Source: Tetrapyrgos nigripes
Taxonomy: Eukaryota; Basidiomycota; Agaricomycetes; Agaricales; Campanellaceae
DNA length: 64,000 nucleotides
Assembly: GCA_013368315.1 (NCBI GenBank)
Contig: JAACJM010000054.1
Span: 310,001-374,000 of the forward strand
Direction: 5' to 3'
Shown: positions 42,332-54,742 of the stretch, piece after piece
Layout: every line of letters begins with the position of its first letter
Position numbering within the stretch: position 1 is the stretch's first letter
Notes under the pieces: generated by a model
The model's database searches: none
The model's input: the letters and a program-made list of their open reading frames with translations, nothing else
What the model was told of the DNA's origin: nothing
Made by a program: the position numbers and the translations under genes

Positions 42332-44028
42332 ATGCATCCAGCCTTGTCTATTTCAGAATTGCTGCAGGGGATTTTTCGACTGGCTTCACCTTCAGGAAAG
42401 GGCCGCATGCAAGCACTGCTCAATTATGCTCTCGTCTGTCATGCCTGGAAACCAGACGCTCTCGAGTTGCTAATGGCGGTACTGGAAGATGTTGTCGTCG
42501 ATATCAGGATGATAGCCCGGGCACTTGGCGCTATGATGAAGGGAGGCGTTGTCGAAGAGAGGCTGGTATGTTTGCTTTAGCCATTAAAGTCTGATAACCG
42601 TCTTTACTGAGTCGATGTCAGATTTTTCCATCGCCTCCCGGTCCGGATACTTGGAGGCGTTTTCAGGGGACGTTTTCTCTACGAGTACGCAGCATCGTTG
42701 TTGACCTGAAAACTGAAAACGACTCCCGCCTCCTCGAAGTCATGGCGAAGACTCGACCCCATTCTTTTGACTCATTCTTCCCCAATTTGCGTCGGATGAC
42801 AGTAATAGACGATGAAAGATTGCTTCTATCAGACTGTCGGGACGCCATCCTCATGCTCATGAATCGCTCCGTCGAATCGTTGAGCTTGAAGAGCAAGCCA
42901 GAAGTCGAACAAGACGAGGATCCCCCCTCTGACCTCCCTCTGTTTTTCGAGGATTTCGCTGCGATAGGAGACCGCATGCCTCACTTGACATCCTTGCTTA
43001 TATCTGGCGCCTACACCATTGACCTCGATATTGGCGACGAAATAGCCATCTTATGCAGTCGTCTCCCCTCGCTGACGGAGCTGGAACTCCCTTCTTTGAA
43101 CGATTACACCAGAGTCATCGAAAGCGTAGCTCGCCACTGCCCTCAGCTTCAGGGTTTGACGTGCTTCGAGACGGAGCTTATCGCTGCTCAATCCGTATTG
43201 CCCATGCCGTCTCTGAAGCGCTTGAATCTGGGGCTAGAGTACCTTTCCGAGCTGGTTCGATTCATGAATCAGCATCCAGTCCCAGCACTCGAGACCTGCT
43301 TATTCTTCTTCGATCCCATCTACACCGAGCCACAAGATCTCCGAAACTTATTCACACTGCTCAGCTCTCTTCCTCATATTACCAAAATCGAATACAGCAT
43401 GCGCGGGTTTGGTGAGGATTTCGAGCTTAATTTTGGTGAGCTGAGACCGGTCCTGCAGTGCAGGAATATTCGGGAACTTCATTGCGGGCATTCCAGGATT
43501 TCCTTGACCGACGCCGACCTAGTCATTCTCGGACGCAGCCTCCCATGTTTGGAATCCCTGATGCTTTCTCCATTTTTGCACGATCTCGAAGAACCGGAAG
43601 ATATGCCCACGCTGCGAGGACTGATTGACCTCACGGAGCACGCTACAAAGCTTCGATATCTGCAGCTCCGATTGCTACCCATATATCCCCCAACGGATTC
43701 CATGGACAACGATGCCACGACCGAGTCTAATAAGGACGAGTTGACGTTGGACAGCATAAAGAGCTTCCACTGTCTTGAACAACTCTGTGTTTGCCGTTCT
43801 CTCCTTGATCCTGACTGGACTCTCGTGACAACGTTGGTCCTTGGACGGATCCTACCGTTGAAATGTCGATTTAGGTATTGCGCCTTATTGGACCACGATG
43901 GACCCTGGGGAGTGGATCGTGAAGAGGGTGAGGTGATGCTTAGCATTGCAGAGTGGGAAAAGGTCAGTTTTGGTTTGAAATTTAGGGCTGCAGCGAGTTG
44001 TGGAAAGGTTGCTCTTCCTAGCTTGTAA
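42332..44028 (+). CDS. F-box-like / leucine-rich repeat protein
   Basis: Exons 42332-42565 and 42622-44028 give 546 residues. The N-terminus (SISELLQGIF...NYALVCHAWKPDALELL) is F-box-like, with the usual LVCxxW signature. It is followed by irregular leucine-rich repeats such as MPHLTSLLISGA, LPSLTELELPSL and MPSLKRLNLGLEYL. Basidiomycetes carry large families of such proteins, most of them presumed SCF ubiquitin-ligase adaptors with unknown targets. No paralogue close enough to be a tandem copy is nearby, though a second F-box gene lies at 46.9 kb. Confidence 0.85.
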
Positions 44029-44237
44029 CGTTTTTAGACTGATAATATTCTGAAATCGTACTTTTGTCAACGAAACCTTCTGTCTTGTATTTGATGTATA
44101 TACGTACACGGGTAAAATATTTGTTTTATATATTACTGCAGCTATAGTCAAGCTCAAGGTGATATCGTGATGTGCATACGAAAAAAAGCGTTCTGATGAG
44201 TCTGACCCAACGGCATGAACTTACTCAGCATCGCATA

Positions 44238-45581
44238 TCACGACAAAAGTACATCGACGAAGGTAGGCCTATGATCGCTTGCTAACGTTCCATCGTCCGA
44301 AAGTGAAGTTGCGACTTTGTATCCATCGACAGTCCTGCAACGCATAAGCCTTCCATAAATATCAAAAACGGAGTAGCCTCACCATCCGCCTGAAATACTA
44401 TCTCCAAACACAAAGTCTATCCTCGTCCAATCGCTCGTGTCATCTGGTGCCGTAAATCCAGTAAACGTCGCAAAATTGTTGGACACCATCCTACGTGGGG
44501 CTTGGGCACGCAAATCGAGCATCTTGAAGTCGGGTGCTTGATTACCAACGTCAAACATTCGAGCAAAAGTTTGATTAATGACGACAGGAACCATTTGGCC
44601 GGTTGTGATGGAGTATGCGCCCGAGGTCGAGCCGGTGGATTCACTGGAGAAGAGTGAGCAGATGAGACAGTGGCTTTGATAATGCTGCTCACCTGTTAAA
44701 GTCTCCTGTGACGATAACAGGTTTTCTGGTCGTCACCGCTTCGAATCTCGCCCTGGTCAATATGAGAGAAGCTGCCAGCCTTCTCTCAGCATCTGATTGA
44801 TCGTCGAGATGTGTGTTGAGCATCGTGAAGCTTTGTTGGCCACTAGTATCACCAGTTGGTGCGAATTCTGCAACAGTACAGATACGGAAAGATCCAGCAC
44901 TAGGGAATTTGGAAGGCTCAAATGGTGTATTTCTGTGATGCGAGGTATCAGACTACGAGAAAGGCGGTTTATATATCGTTCTGAAACAGACTTACGAGAG
45001 CCAGAAACTCGAATTTGACAGCAGCTTTACTGCCGACCTACGTAGGTATTAGAGTTGAAGGTGAAGAACAAGATAGGCATGGACTGACGTTTTGTAAAAG
45101 ATTGGACTGAATTCACCAGCAGCTACACCGTCGTCACGTCCAACTCCAACCTCAAAACATTGGGTTGTTAGTTATGTTGAGCTTCCTTGAGATACCCCGA
45201 ATGCGCTCACCCAACTCCATTCGTCTCCAAATAATTCAGCAAGGTCATTAACCTGTCGTACTAAAGCTTCTTGAAAACCTATGGAGAACGTCAACGTCAA
45301 GTATGCAGAGCAATGAAGTTGGACGACGTGCCTACGATCTGAATATCTTCACTCAACAGATTTTCTGCTACTCTCAATCTTCTAGTGCTCCACGGCCTTT
45401 CTATGAACCCGTTCAAGAATACTGGCTGCTGAAGAGGGTCAGGCAGCGCATTAACGGACTGTTCGACAGTGATATTGTCTGGCATAGAGTCAAATCGTAG
45501 GTTCCACGTCGCAATACGCATAGCTTGAGACAGTGAGGTTACAAAGAGGAGGAAAAGAAGGGTTTTCTTCATCATGATCAT
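44238..45581 (-). CDS. secreted endonuclease/exonuclease/phosphatase-family protein
   Basis: Exons 45332-45581, 45211-45278, 45089-45150, 44996-45037, 44693-44932, 44383-44643 and 44238-44334 give 339 residues. A signal peptide (MIMMKKTLLFLLFVTSLSQA) precedes the fold's landmarks: MRIATWNLRFD, DIQIVGFQEAL, GVGRDDG, TMLNTHLDDQS, VIVTGDFNS and the terminal SDHRPTFVDV. These are the metal and catalytic positions of the DNase I/phosphatase superfamily. Several ATGs cluster at the start; 45581 gives the best signal peptide. The first intron (45279-45331) starts with GC. Substrate (nucleic acid, phospholipid or inositol phosphate) cannot be told from sequence alone. Confidence 0.92.
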
Positions 45582-46859
45582 GTAGACGAGTCGAACGTGC
45601 ATCACTTACCTCTCATCTTGCTGAATTTATACCTTCCAGGTTGTGCCTTACGAAGGCTAGTTCTTGACAATCTATGACGTCCCTTGTATTTACCGTGTGA
45701 CTGACGGAAGCCTTGAGCAAGAATTTTCCTGGCTATCCCGTTGAGTTGTGATTTTGAGGAGCATGTGCATGAGTAACCTACGACTTCGGAGCAGAAATTC
45801 CAATCTAGTGCAATAAAGTTGATCAACTTGTCGTTCCCAATCTGCTTGCCGGGATATTTTGATCTTTTAGTCGGGATGTATCTCGAAACGTGCACAGTGG
45901 ACGGACTCAGGCTTTCGAGGGCCAACACACAATGCTACAATGCTCGTCCAAGTCGTCGGGAAAAAAGGAATATGGCGTCACGTGGAAACCCGCATGTTCA
46001 TGTTATTCGAGTCTTTGGAGTGCCGAGAAAGAAGCCGGCGTACCGTTGTGAGTGATACTGGTCCTAACCCGTGCCAGAAATCTGTGACTGGAAAACTTCC
46101 CGATTCGGAAGTCACGTTCCCACGGTAGGTAGAGGGCTCGACGAAGCCTCGTCTGCTGTGCATCCCTCATCTATACCTAAGCTCCGAGACATGGTAGTAC
46201 CATTTCTTAGATGAAATAGTAGAAGGAGGCAACGAAATGAATGAGAAAAAGAGAGGTGCGGTTACCGGGCCGGTCTCCCGCGCCCAATTTCCCTGCCCTT
46301 CCTCGAAAACGATATCATCTTTTTTAACATGGAGTTCCCCTTCATCCCTCCAAATCCTATTGCATCTAAAACTTAAATACAATCCCTTTCGAGTCTAGTT
46401 TGTAGAATTTCGATTTATCTCCCAAACCAAAGATATCGGCCAATATCTGCTCCAAAATAGCGAAATATTGGACTTCTCCTCACCAACAAAAAATTCTACA
46501 GACTAGAAAGTGTTTATACATGCCTAAGGATCAATTCTCCTCATACAAAGCCGAGCTCAGTACCATTTTTGGCAGAGCGTCGGAGTTTGAATTTGGCAGG
46601 GATTGCCTAGGACCAATTACAGTAATCATCCGCCTTGGCCACTCTGCTCTTCTAACGGATAAATCCGGCGGAGTTCGAAAACGAACTGCCGAGCTGATAC
46701 CCTTCATCCGCTAACCTGAAGTGAGGAAAATGACGTCACCAAAAAGCCGTCTTTTCGAACTTTCATGATCGTCCAAGGTACTCACAGTGCGTCGACTTTC
46801 CGAATAGTGTCATTGAATGACTGACTCATTAGAAACCGTAGTAGAGAATCAGTATACCT
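45582..46859. other. intergenic with a short foldback
   Basis: No gene recognised; open frames here lack family features. Confidence 0.4.
46394..46507. repeat. short foldback
   Basis: Arms TCTAGTTTGTAGAATTT (46394-46410) and its complement with one mismatch (46491-46507), 80 bp apart. Confidence 0.55.
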
Positions 46860-48283
46860 ATGGACACCGGTTCGCCTTCCTTGACTCCCGAAATCCCTCA
46901 GGAATTGGTCGAGAAAATTATTGACTATACGCACGACTCTCTTCCAACACTTAAATCTTGTTCCCTGGTCTCTCATGCCTGGGTCTCTCGTGCTCGCTTT
47001 CATATCTTCTGTGACATTGTCATGGCCTACCCTCAAAGGCAGGGCCCCTTTTGGACGCGTGATGAATATCTTGAGGCGCAGGCGACGATATATCGCCGAT
47101 TAGAATGCCTAGCACATATCACCAGCGCTACTCGCATCTTACCGTCAATGCCACAACTCACTCATAATCTTGTCATAGATGCGACAATTCCTGAAAAAGT
47201 GCCAGAGCTTTTTCCATCTCTACATCCATTCAGAGCTCTTCGACATCTCTCTATCTACGACAGGCGGCAGCCTACCGATTTCGCATTCCCACCAGAGATT
47301 TTTCCGGATACTCCGGAAGGCCTTAATCCAGAGCCTTTGCGATCATTTCTGGAAAAACTCCCTGATCTACGATCTATCAAGCTCCGAGGTTTATTCATTC
47401 TGGATGTTGGTACCCTATTCCGGGTGTTCCAAGGAATTCATCTTCCCCAGCTCAAACAGTTGACGCTGCAGTGTTTCGATTTCTACGTCCACCATGCGTA
47501 TGACGACAGCGTGACAAAGCTAAAAGAATGTGGTCATCCCATTCATCCGAATCGTACAAAACTGGAGGTTCTCAACCTCGAAGTGGACGTTTTGCGAAGA
47601 CAAGCGTTCTTCAAGTTCCTGATGCACCCTACTTTTCCTCTTGACATCTCAGCTCTTCAAACACTGGTCATTGCTCCCATCTTTGATGACTTGGAGAACT
47701 ATGCGCCGTTGTTCATCCATTGTGGGTCGTCGCTTAGTCGACTCATTATTAGTCTGACGGACTGTAAGTTCTCTCTCTTTTTTTATTGTTTTTCAAAATT
47801 TCAATGTGCTCATATATACATGCTACACTTACTCTAGTGCAAGCAGAATCTGTCGGCACAGATGCGCACAGTCCTGCCTGCCTGGGTCATCTCCAAAACC
47901 TCAAATACCTCGAATTATGGATTGTACCTAGTTCTCAAAGTGCCATCGATATGATGGCTGCTGCTGTCGAAAGCTTTGTCCCGCCTCTGCGTCTCCAGAT
48001 TCGTGGTCTGTCTATTGGTCTCCATGACTGGAAGGGTCGCGGAGTCTTAGGAGACGAATCAATTTTGCACCATTCCTATGTCTCGCTTGACCAGGCGTTG
48101 GTCAAGTGTGTCGGTGCCACTGATACGGTGGATCCGGAGTCTTCCCAACGAGAGATTGATATCGAAGTCTCCAGCAGCTTTGGACTGAATGTTGGTCAGG
48201 TTTTAGAGTGGTTTCCGAGGATGCAGGCAGATTCTGGGATACCCGAGTTGGGAGTAGTGTTGTTTGATGAATGGTATGATTAG
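46860..48283 (+). CDS. F-box protein
   Basis: Exons 46860-47763 and 47838-48283 give 449 residues. The N-terminal F-box reads IPQELVEKIIDYTHDSLPTL followed by CSLVSHAWVSRAR. The rest is a repeat-like region with leucine-rich motifs (LPDLRSIKLRGLFI, LPQLKQLTLQCFDF, LQNLKYLELWIV), typical of the large F-box/LRR-like families of mushroom fungi. It probably recruits substrates to an SCF ubiquitin ligase; target unknown. It is unlike the gene at 42.3 kb beyond the shared architecture. Confidence 0.88.
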
Positions 48284-48431
48284 GGTAGCGGTACTTGAAT
48301 AAATTCGAATTTTTTGGTGACAAAACTGCCTAAAATGTGCGAAAATTGATTATAAAGAGTAAGAAATCAACGAGCGCTGAAAACTTGCGCCGTTTGGGAT
48401 GTGGAGAGGCGAAAAACAAAAGAAAAATAAT

Positions 48432-48504
48432 TGGTTCAGCCCGGGATCGAACCGGGGACCTTGTGTGTGTGAGACACAAATCATAACCACTAGACCACTG
48501 AACC
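48432..48504 (-). tRNA. tRNA-Val (CAC)
   Basis: Folds as a full cloverleaf: seven perfect acceptor pairs (GGTTCAG with CTGAACC), discriminator A, anticodon stem TGTGT/ACACA with the seven-base loop CTCACAC giving anticodon CAC, and T arm CCCGG-TTCGATC-CCGGG. No intron. A T-rich stretch (ATTTTTCTTTT on the sense strand) just downstream fits an RNA polymerase III terminator. Confidence 0.95.
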
Positions 48505-48667
48505 GACACTATCAATGAATTTATTTTACTTCTCAAAATCAAAGCGCCTGATTGGAGACTTCTATCAATCTACTTGCTACAATACGAGTCCCTCAACGCC
48601 CCGAGCGCATAATAATACAATCTGTTGACTGCTCTCTCATTTCGCCTCCATTTCCACTTCCAATGGT

Positions 48668-49911
48668 TTACAGCTTCGGCACCTCCGTATGCTCCTTCTC
48701 CGGTAGGCCCTTCTCCGTCCTATACCCTTCTACAGCATCCTTCACGGCCTCTCCATCCTTTTTCCAACTACATCTCGGTAGCCTAAACGGCTCACTGACA
48801 TATCCATAAGAAATATCACCCATACGGGCAATAGTTCGCAATTTCCCTGGATCCGCGACTATTTTGGCTGGAGAGTTGTACAGTATCGAGAAGTGAAGGG
48901 TAATCGAGCCGATGGGTTGAATAAAGAAGTAAGTCTAGCTAGGTAAGTTAGGAGAGATGAACAATGTACGAACCCCTATGCCCAGATTCCTCTAATGCCT
49001 TTGCATCCATGAGTACGTCGTTTCGGACATGTATGCATTTGATTAGCCCGTATATAACAGTTCCAGTAATTTGCTTGGTCTGGGGTCGTACGATTTCGAA
49101 GGCATGATAGAGCTACGGAATTCGCAATCAGATAGATAGATAGTCAGTATTCCGTTTGGCTGAAATGCAATCAGGTCTCACCTCACATTCCATACTAAAT
49201 GCACTTTCTTTCACTCTAGGTGCCTTGACATAGGTACTCTTCATCTTGGTCAATCCCGCAAGCTCCCATTCTGATAAGTCAGACGGTACGTCAACAGAAG
49301 CGAAATTGGCTTGTTCTGCCCAGGGGACAGAGATGATGTTGACGGTGAACTCTTTGGTTGCCTATAGACGAATGAAATGCGATAAGGACACCATTTGTCT
49401 GTGTATTTCAAAGACGGATAACGCGCCTTCACATTTTCCGCTGAATCCTTGAACCTCGAGCCTCCAAACGTATTCGCACAGTAGGAAATGAGAGGTGGGT
49501 CTGCGGTCACTGCGTTGAAGAAACTGTCATCGAAGTTGAGGACACATCTTTGAGATAGAGGTCAAGATAAGTAAAAACCGACCTAAATGGTGCCACATTC
49601 TCTACTCCACTCTCCGAAACAGACGATACGAACGCGATTGGCCTAGGCTGTATCCCACTCAACATCAACTGATATATAGCAGTTGTACTCTCTTTATCAA
49701 CATCAATTCTACGCCAACCCTCTTTTTCGCCTTGTACCCATTTCTTTCCTTCTTCAGTCTCTTCTACCCTCTGCCCGAATTTCCAACCAGGGTTTGGAGG
49801 TTGGGTATACGTCACAGGTGTATTGTTGAATGGTGGAAAATTCTCGATACATTGAGCGAGGTCTTTGCCGTAGAGTGTTGAGGAGATTGTGGGATCTATG
49901 TCTGAAGGCAT
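48668..49911 (-). CDS. flavin-reductase-like protein (FMN-binding split barrel), copy A
   Basis: Exons 49583-49911, 49427-49523, 49182-49361, 48974-49112 and 48668-48867 give 314 residues. LMLSGIQPRPIAFVSSVSE, APFRSFFNAV and the segment around KEFTVNIISVPWAEQANF mark the flavin reductase-like split-barrel domain. Such proteins bind FMN and often reduce flavin or act as oxidoreductases. Close paralogue of copy B on the other strand. Copy A has one long first exon where copy B has three exons and two introns. The second intron starts with GC (AAG/GCGCGT), as in copy B. Reaction unknown. Confidence 0.92.
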
Positions 49912-51699
49912 TAGAGGCTAAGTAGGAAGTCACTGGATGGTTATCGTCTTGGAAGAGGGAAAGCGCTTTATATAACGTCATTTCGGAAATCCGGGTTAGG
50001 CTCTTCCGCTCCTATCCCGGTCCGATGGCGTCGGCGAAGTTCTCCAGCAGCCCTCTACGCCAGCTCTAAGCAGCAGTCGAAGCGTAGAACCGGCGTATAT
50101 TCTCTGCAGCTTGAATAGCAGGGTTTCGAGGAGATGACTTCCGAGTGAGTTTGACTGCATACATCCAAGCAGAAGAGGCCATCACCGTTCACGCTGAGCC
50201 TTTGAAAAATACATACAGTCGGGAAACAGTGTAGTATTACCAGCTGGTCCAACCGATCCTCCTTCTCTTCCTAAGCATAGATATCCTGTCCTTTATGCTT
50301 TGCACCCGCGCCGGCTTCGGTTATTGGTAGGCCTGCAGCTTGGCTTCATATGATTGGAGTCATGTCAGAACGGAACCATGGGACCTCTTTGATAGAGATG
50401 GAATAACTAGTGATCCCAAAGTGCCAGTACATCTGTGAGAGTATACTCACAGATCTAGATAGACCCTTGCACCGGTTTCTCGCCTTCTAAATGAGTATTC
50501 CTAAATCTGACCAGGATTGTTGTCCATCCAACGCCAACGCAACCGTTATACCAGCGTTGTCCCAGCTGCCCCGCACACCCCTAGTGATCAATCACGGCAG
50601 TACCACATGCCTCCTCAGCCGAGATGACCACCGCTTCACCAAGCTCCAGCATCTTCCAAAACTCGCATGTCAGCCCAGCAGCAGGTACTTTTGTGATCCC
50701 CCCAGTGCTTGGCTGCGCTGCGGGTGTCTCGCAAACGAGTCTGTACAGGCCATGGCGATGAACGGTCCTTGTTTGCCTTCGCAAGGAGAGAGACCATACT
50801 GAAACCCATAACATGCAAAGATGACGTAGGTAGCGAAACAGAGGGTGCTAAATGACGCGACGTAGAGGACAACGAAGGCCGAGGCTTTGGTAGTCATGGT
50901 GCTATGCTAATATACGACGCCGGACGGAGAGTCAGTTACGACGTGGTGCGATGTATTTAGGACTCACCGAAGATCAGCAGCTTCCTGAGTCCCCTAGAAC
51001 AGCTTCTCTTGGTATCGAAAATCTCTGGAAGATACAGACACCGAACTTGACCCTAGCCAAATAAGTGTGCTGGTGGTTTCCTGGATGCCAATCCACCATT
51101 TTCCGTTCCGCATCTACTCAGAACATATCCATCGAGACGAAGAAATTTTCCCGAGAATGAAAAGAGCTGGGGAAAACTACTACGACGACGAGTAACGCTT
51201 CTGGAGTCATCTAACCTATCAGCTGCCTACTCGTCATCACTTTCTGTTGTCGGGCCTGCAGGCAATGACCAACGCGCCGTATCTCTCCATGGAATGAGCT
51301 GTATAGTTTGGCAGTTGCTAGCTTCGGAAGGTTACACTGAAGCAACGGCTCCAGGTCTAAATAAACGAAGGTACCGAGCATAGAGTCTGCCTAGGGGAGA
51401 CTAGGCTCGAGGTGACAGGAAAAAAGTTTGAGGACCAAAATCGTGCACGGACCACCTTGCTCAAAATTTTCTACACCACCCAAACACCACGTTTCTGAGA
51501 CCAACGCCAAACGTCAAATCACACAAGACCAAGACCAAGGAAAGCAAAGGGAAAAAAGAGTTCTGGAAATAGGTAGCATAGACGTCCTTATCTATGTATG
51601 GTGGTCTTCACCATATGTCAAAAGCAGATCCAAAACATTCCATTGCAAAACCCAGCTTTCCAAAAGGCAACGAGAAATAATGATTACATAGATGCATAC
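49912..51699. other. mostly intergenic
   Basis: No gene recognised apart from the uncertain small ORF at 50670-50897. Confidence 0.35.
50670..50897 (-). CDS. uncertain small ORF with N-terminal hydrophobic segment
   Basis: 75-residue open frame beginning MTTKASAFVVLYVASFSTLC, a possible signal peptide or membrane anchor, then a Cys-containing tail. An overlapping frame (ending VVISAEEACGTAVIDH) also looks protein-like, so the true structure could be spliced or this could be noise. No family recognised. Confidence 0.2.
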   Translation of the reverse strand: MTTKASAFVVLYVASFSTLCFATYVIFACYGFQYGLSPCEGKQGPFIAMACTDSFARHPQRSQALGGSQKYLLLG

Positions 51700-52703
51700 T
51701 CAGCTACCACCTAGCCTTCTTCCTGAACCCCAACTGTACCCATTTGATCCGCCTTGGCTTTGTGTTTCCGACACCAATCTCCTCGGTGGAACGACATGTA
51801 CACCTCCACCCTGATTTGCTCCTCTTCCAGCTCCGGGACCAGCACCCGCAACTCGTTCTGTATCATTGAACCAGCGGGAGAGCCATCTATACTCGGCGGT
51901 GAATGCAGAGAAAAGACAGGAAGTGCATGAGCGTCTGTACTACCACAGAAAAGAAAGTCAAATCAACCACTTACCTCGGTGCTCTCGCAACCTCTTCCAA
52001 TAACCCTCCGCTCCCAACCGACCTTCCTCGTATACCTTCACCCTCGTATCTCGACCCGCCCAAATCGCTTCCCCAGACGCCCCACCACCACAAATGTCCA
52101 ACAATCGCTCCTGGTATACTTTGCGCAGCTGCTTGGGGTCCTCCCAATAGAAAATCCATTGCGAGGATGACGTAGGGGTAGTATTTCACTGGGAAGGTTA
52201 TCAGGCCAAAGAGGTTGGCCATGGCGCCGACAGGGGCGAGGGAAGATGAGAGGTAGATGATGCAAAGGAGGAACGGAGAGAGGAAGAGGAAGGAACTCAT
52301 AGGGATGGAAAGGACCATGATGGCTCCTCCGCACCAGAAGAGCTGCCAGGCGTAGTCGGCGGATTTGCGCATATAGGGACCGGTTTCCAGCTCATTGGAG
52401 TTACGGCTAAAAAAGGTAGAAAGAAAGTGTAAGTATACGGATAACTTATGGGAAAGACAATTGAGAAGAGGCTCACTATAACATCATGACTTGGAATATC
52501 AGCGTTAGCCCTCCACTTCCGAGGAAGAAGCTCGACCATAACCTCCACACCTGCCATTTCCCCCAAACCAGCTTTGGTACATAGAGTAGCGTATATGGAG
52601 AAACAAGCTGCAGCATTGTCGATAGCGTTAGCCCTACGACAGATATACACACAAATCGTGTAACTGGAGGGATCTTGCGGATTTCAGCGAGTATAGTGTC
52701 CAT
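51700..52703 (-). CDS. derlin (Der1-like) ERAD protein
   Basis: Exons 52477-52703, 51975-52406 and 51700-51886 give 281 residues. The N-terminus MDTILAEIRKIPPVTRFVC, the WKVWRL-type motif WQVWRLWSSFF and YRNSNELE are derlin landmarks, and there are several hydrophobic helices (rhomboid-like pseudoprotease fold). Derlins sit in the ER membrane and help pull misfolded proteins out for proteasomal degradation with Hrd1 and Cdc48. The C-terminal third is Gly-rich and hydrophilic, lacking obvious homology. The first ATG in frame (52703) is used. The TE-free neighbourhood and intact frames suggest a normal gene. Confidence 0.93.
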
Positions 52704-52979
52704 TGGTAAACTTCCGGTAGGTCCGTCGTCCAAGTGTCAGAAACGTTTTTTAGAGTAATTGGGGTTCTTTTTGAGATAGCTGAATGCCAGATAGTCGAAT
52801 AAAGGACAGAGAATGTGGTACAGGTTCAAGAAGCAGGTGCCGATTGGTCAGACGGTGGACGCGTCGAGAACTTCAAATGGTTTTTCCACTACGCGCCACG
52901 TCATCAGAGACGTGTGGAATGAGTCACGTGGTGACAGCCCCTCTTGTCACCACGACCCGGACTACAACAACTATCATGT
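52704..52979. other. intergenic, derlin upstream region
   Basis: Nothing recognised; one open frame (52813-53088) without family features. Confidence 0.35.
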
Positions 52980-53765
52980 CTTGAAGTTTTTCAACAGCTT
53001 GGAGGGCTTCTATAGGGCGAGTTATTCACGCTCTCATGGCTTGTCCCTGGACTGGTCTGAAGGAGAGGCCGAACGCTATCTTTCCTGAGGCCGCTTTCGA
53101 AGGCAGGAGATTGTTCATCCGTCATCTTCTATCGCGACCAGGCCTACTTCGAAATGCGGCTGCAAAAGCTGTCGATGCATGATTGGTGGCAGCACTCAAT
53201 ACTGCTTGAGGACAGCTGCCTTCGCCCGGTCCTCAATTTGAGTTTTATGCTCCAATGTACCATACTGTCAACGAGGTTCTTGGGAGGTGCAGAAAGTTGG
53301 CCGCACTCAAAATTAGCCCTTTCCCTACCAAGGCAGATTGGCTTCAAAACAAATCTTTCATCCCGACTCTGTCTCCTTTCACCAGTACGCAGCTCACGAT
53401 CCGTTTGTCGATTTCTGATGGTGATGTCCCCTCTTACTACTCTCGTGTGCATCATCTCGAAATACACGAAAGCTGGGATGCTGGCAACGCGGAGCTGCTT
53501 GAGTGGAGTGATGGCTGGATTTGGTTCGTTTTTCTGTACTTCCCAAGCTTGGTCAAGTTTGACCGCAAAGACCATCTTCCCATACGATTCCCCTCGCAAA
53601 TTCCTGCCCGAGCTCAAAGTTGACGGAGTGGTTCCGTCTCCATTTTTTGCCACACCGTCTACTCTCACGGACTTCAGGCTACGTACAAATCGTTGGGTTA
53701 GGGATGAGCACTTGATCCCTCTTCTGGAGCGACGTCGTTGCAGACAGCGCCACTACAAACTTTGA
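52980..53765 (+). pseudogene. decayed F-box/LRR-like gene fragment
   Basis: Protein-like segments run on in one frame but with two stops (FIRHLLSRPGLLRNAAAKAV, stop, stop, then TVNEVLGRCRKLAALKISPF). A further segment (DSPRKFLPELKVDGVVPSPF) is in another frame. Style and composition resemble the leucine-rich regions of the basidiomycete F-box families nearby. I see no intact start or complete exon structure. Could also be a real gene with unusual introns, but the internal stops make a relic more likely. Confidence 0.35.
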
Positions 53766-54396
53766 TTTTGGATGGGATTCGCGAGGGTTCCATAACACTC
53801 ATTCATCGGGAAAGTTATCAACAGGTTGATATCCTTTGGAATGAAATTTTGAACTTGTGCGAAAATAGACGTGGCCGGCTGCTGGTGAGCTGGTGAGCTT
53901 GTTGAGCTTGTACAAGCGCTCACAAGCGGCCGCCAGCAACCTGCCAGATAGATAGATAAATAAACCTGATGGAAACACGCGGAAGACTATACTTTGCAGG
54001 ACACCGACAAACTCGCTGTCTTTTGTGATTCACTGTCCCACATTCAAGACATTGTGGCTATGGAAAGTCAGGATTATTATTGCTTTATGTCTCGGGGTCC
54101 TGATGGAAGAATTGTCGAGACTGTGTGGCTCGTACTCGTGATAACAGTCACCGTTTATGTCCCCCGGATGAGCTTCTACTCCCTCATACCACCTTATGGA
54201 AAGAAGTACCAATTTAACGACTTTGTGTTCCGTAGGTATTCATATCGAAAAATTTCTCTACTTGCATTCTTTTCTTGACGCTATTACTTATTACTGTTTG
54301 GAGTGTGCCGGAAACTTTCCGATAGATTAGAACGACTGACACTTTTAAATTGCAAACGCGTTCTTCGGGAACGTTTGAACGCCGAGTCTCGGTGTC

Positions 54397-54534
54397 ATTC
54401 ACGCCGAAAATACAAAAATATCCGCTCGGCAGAAAGGCGTACAGAAACACACTTTTTTACAGATATACCTTATATCAGTAGTAGTGATGTGATCTATCCG
54501 TCGAGTGGATATTTTTGTCTTTTCGGCGTGATTT
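54397..54534. repeat. foldback inverted repeat
   Basis: Arms at 54397-54426 and 54503-54534 share CACGCCGAAAA-ACAAAAATATCC in inverted orientation with about three mismatches. Centre about 76 bp. MITE-like. Confidence 0.6.
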
Positions 54535-54647
54535 GTCAGGATATTACCTTGGTGACTTGGTGACCAATCAGCTTCACAGGGCCGGCGTTGTGGCCTAGTA
54601 AACCCTGGCCTAGTAAGAGTCTCATGTTGAACGCCACTCAAACTCTG

Positions 54648-54658
54648 GAGATATAAAT
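54648..54658 (+). promoter_or_regulatory. TATA box of flavin-reductase copy B
   Basis: GATATAAATAG about 90 nt before the ATG. Confidence 0.45.
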
Positions 54659-54742
54659 AGGGCATCTTCTTTCCCTATCGATATCGATATCTTTACTCCT
54701 TACTCGTCCAGCATCGACAGCTCTCGATCTTCAGCTCACACA

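Noticed and set aside
53144..53668. 174-residue minus-strand ORF
   Set aside because: Antisense to the F-box-like relic, with no family features.
53880..53945. Palindromic GAGCTTGTACAAGC region
   Set aside because: Short, imperfect and isolated; no clear element boundaries.
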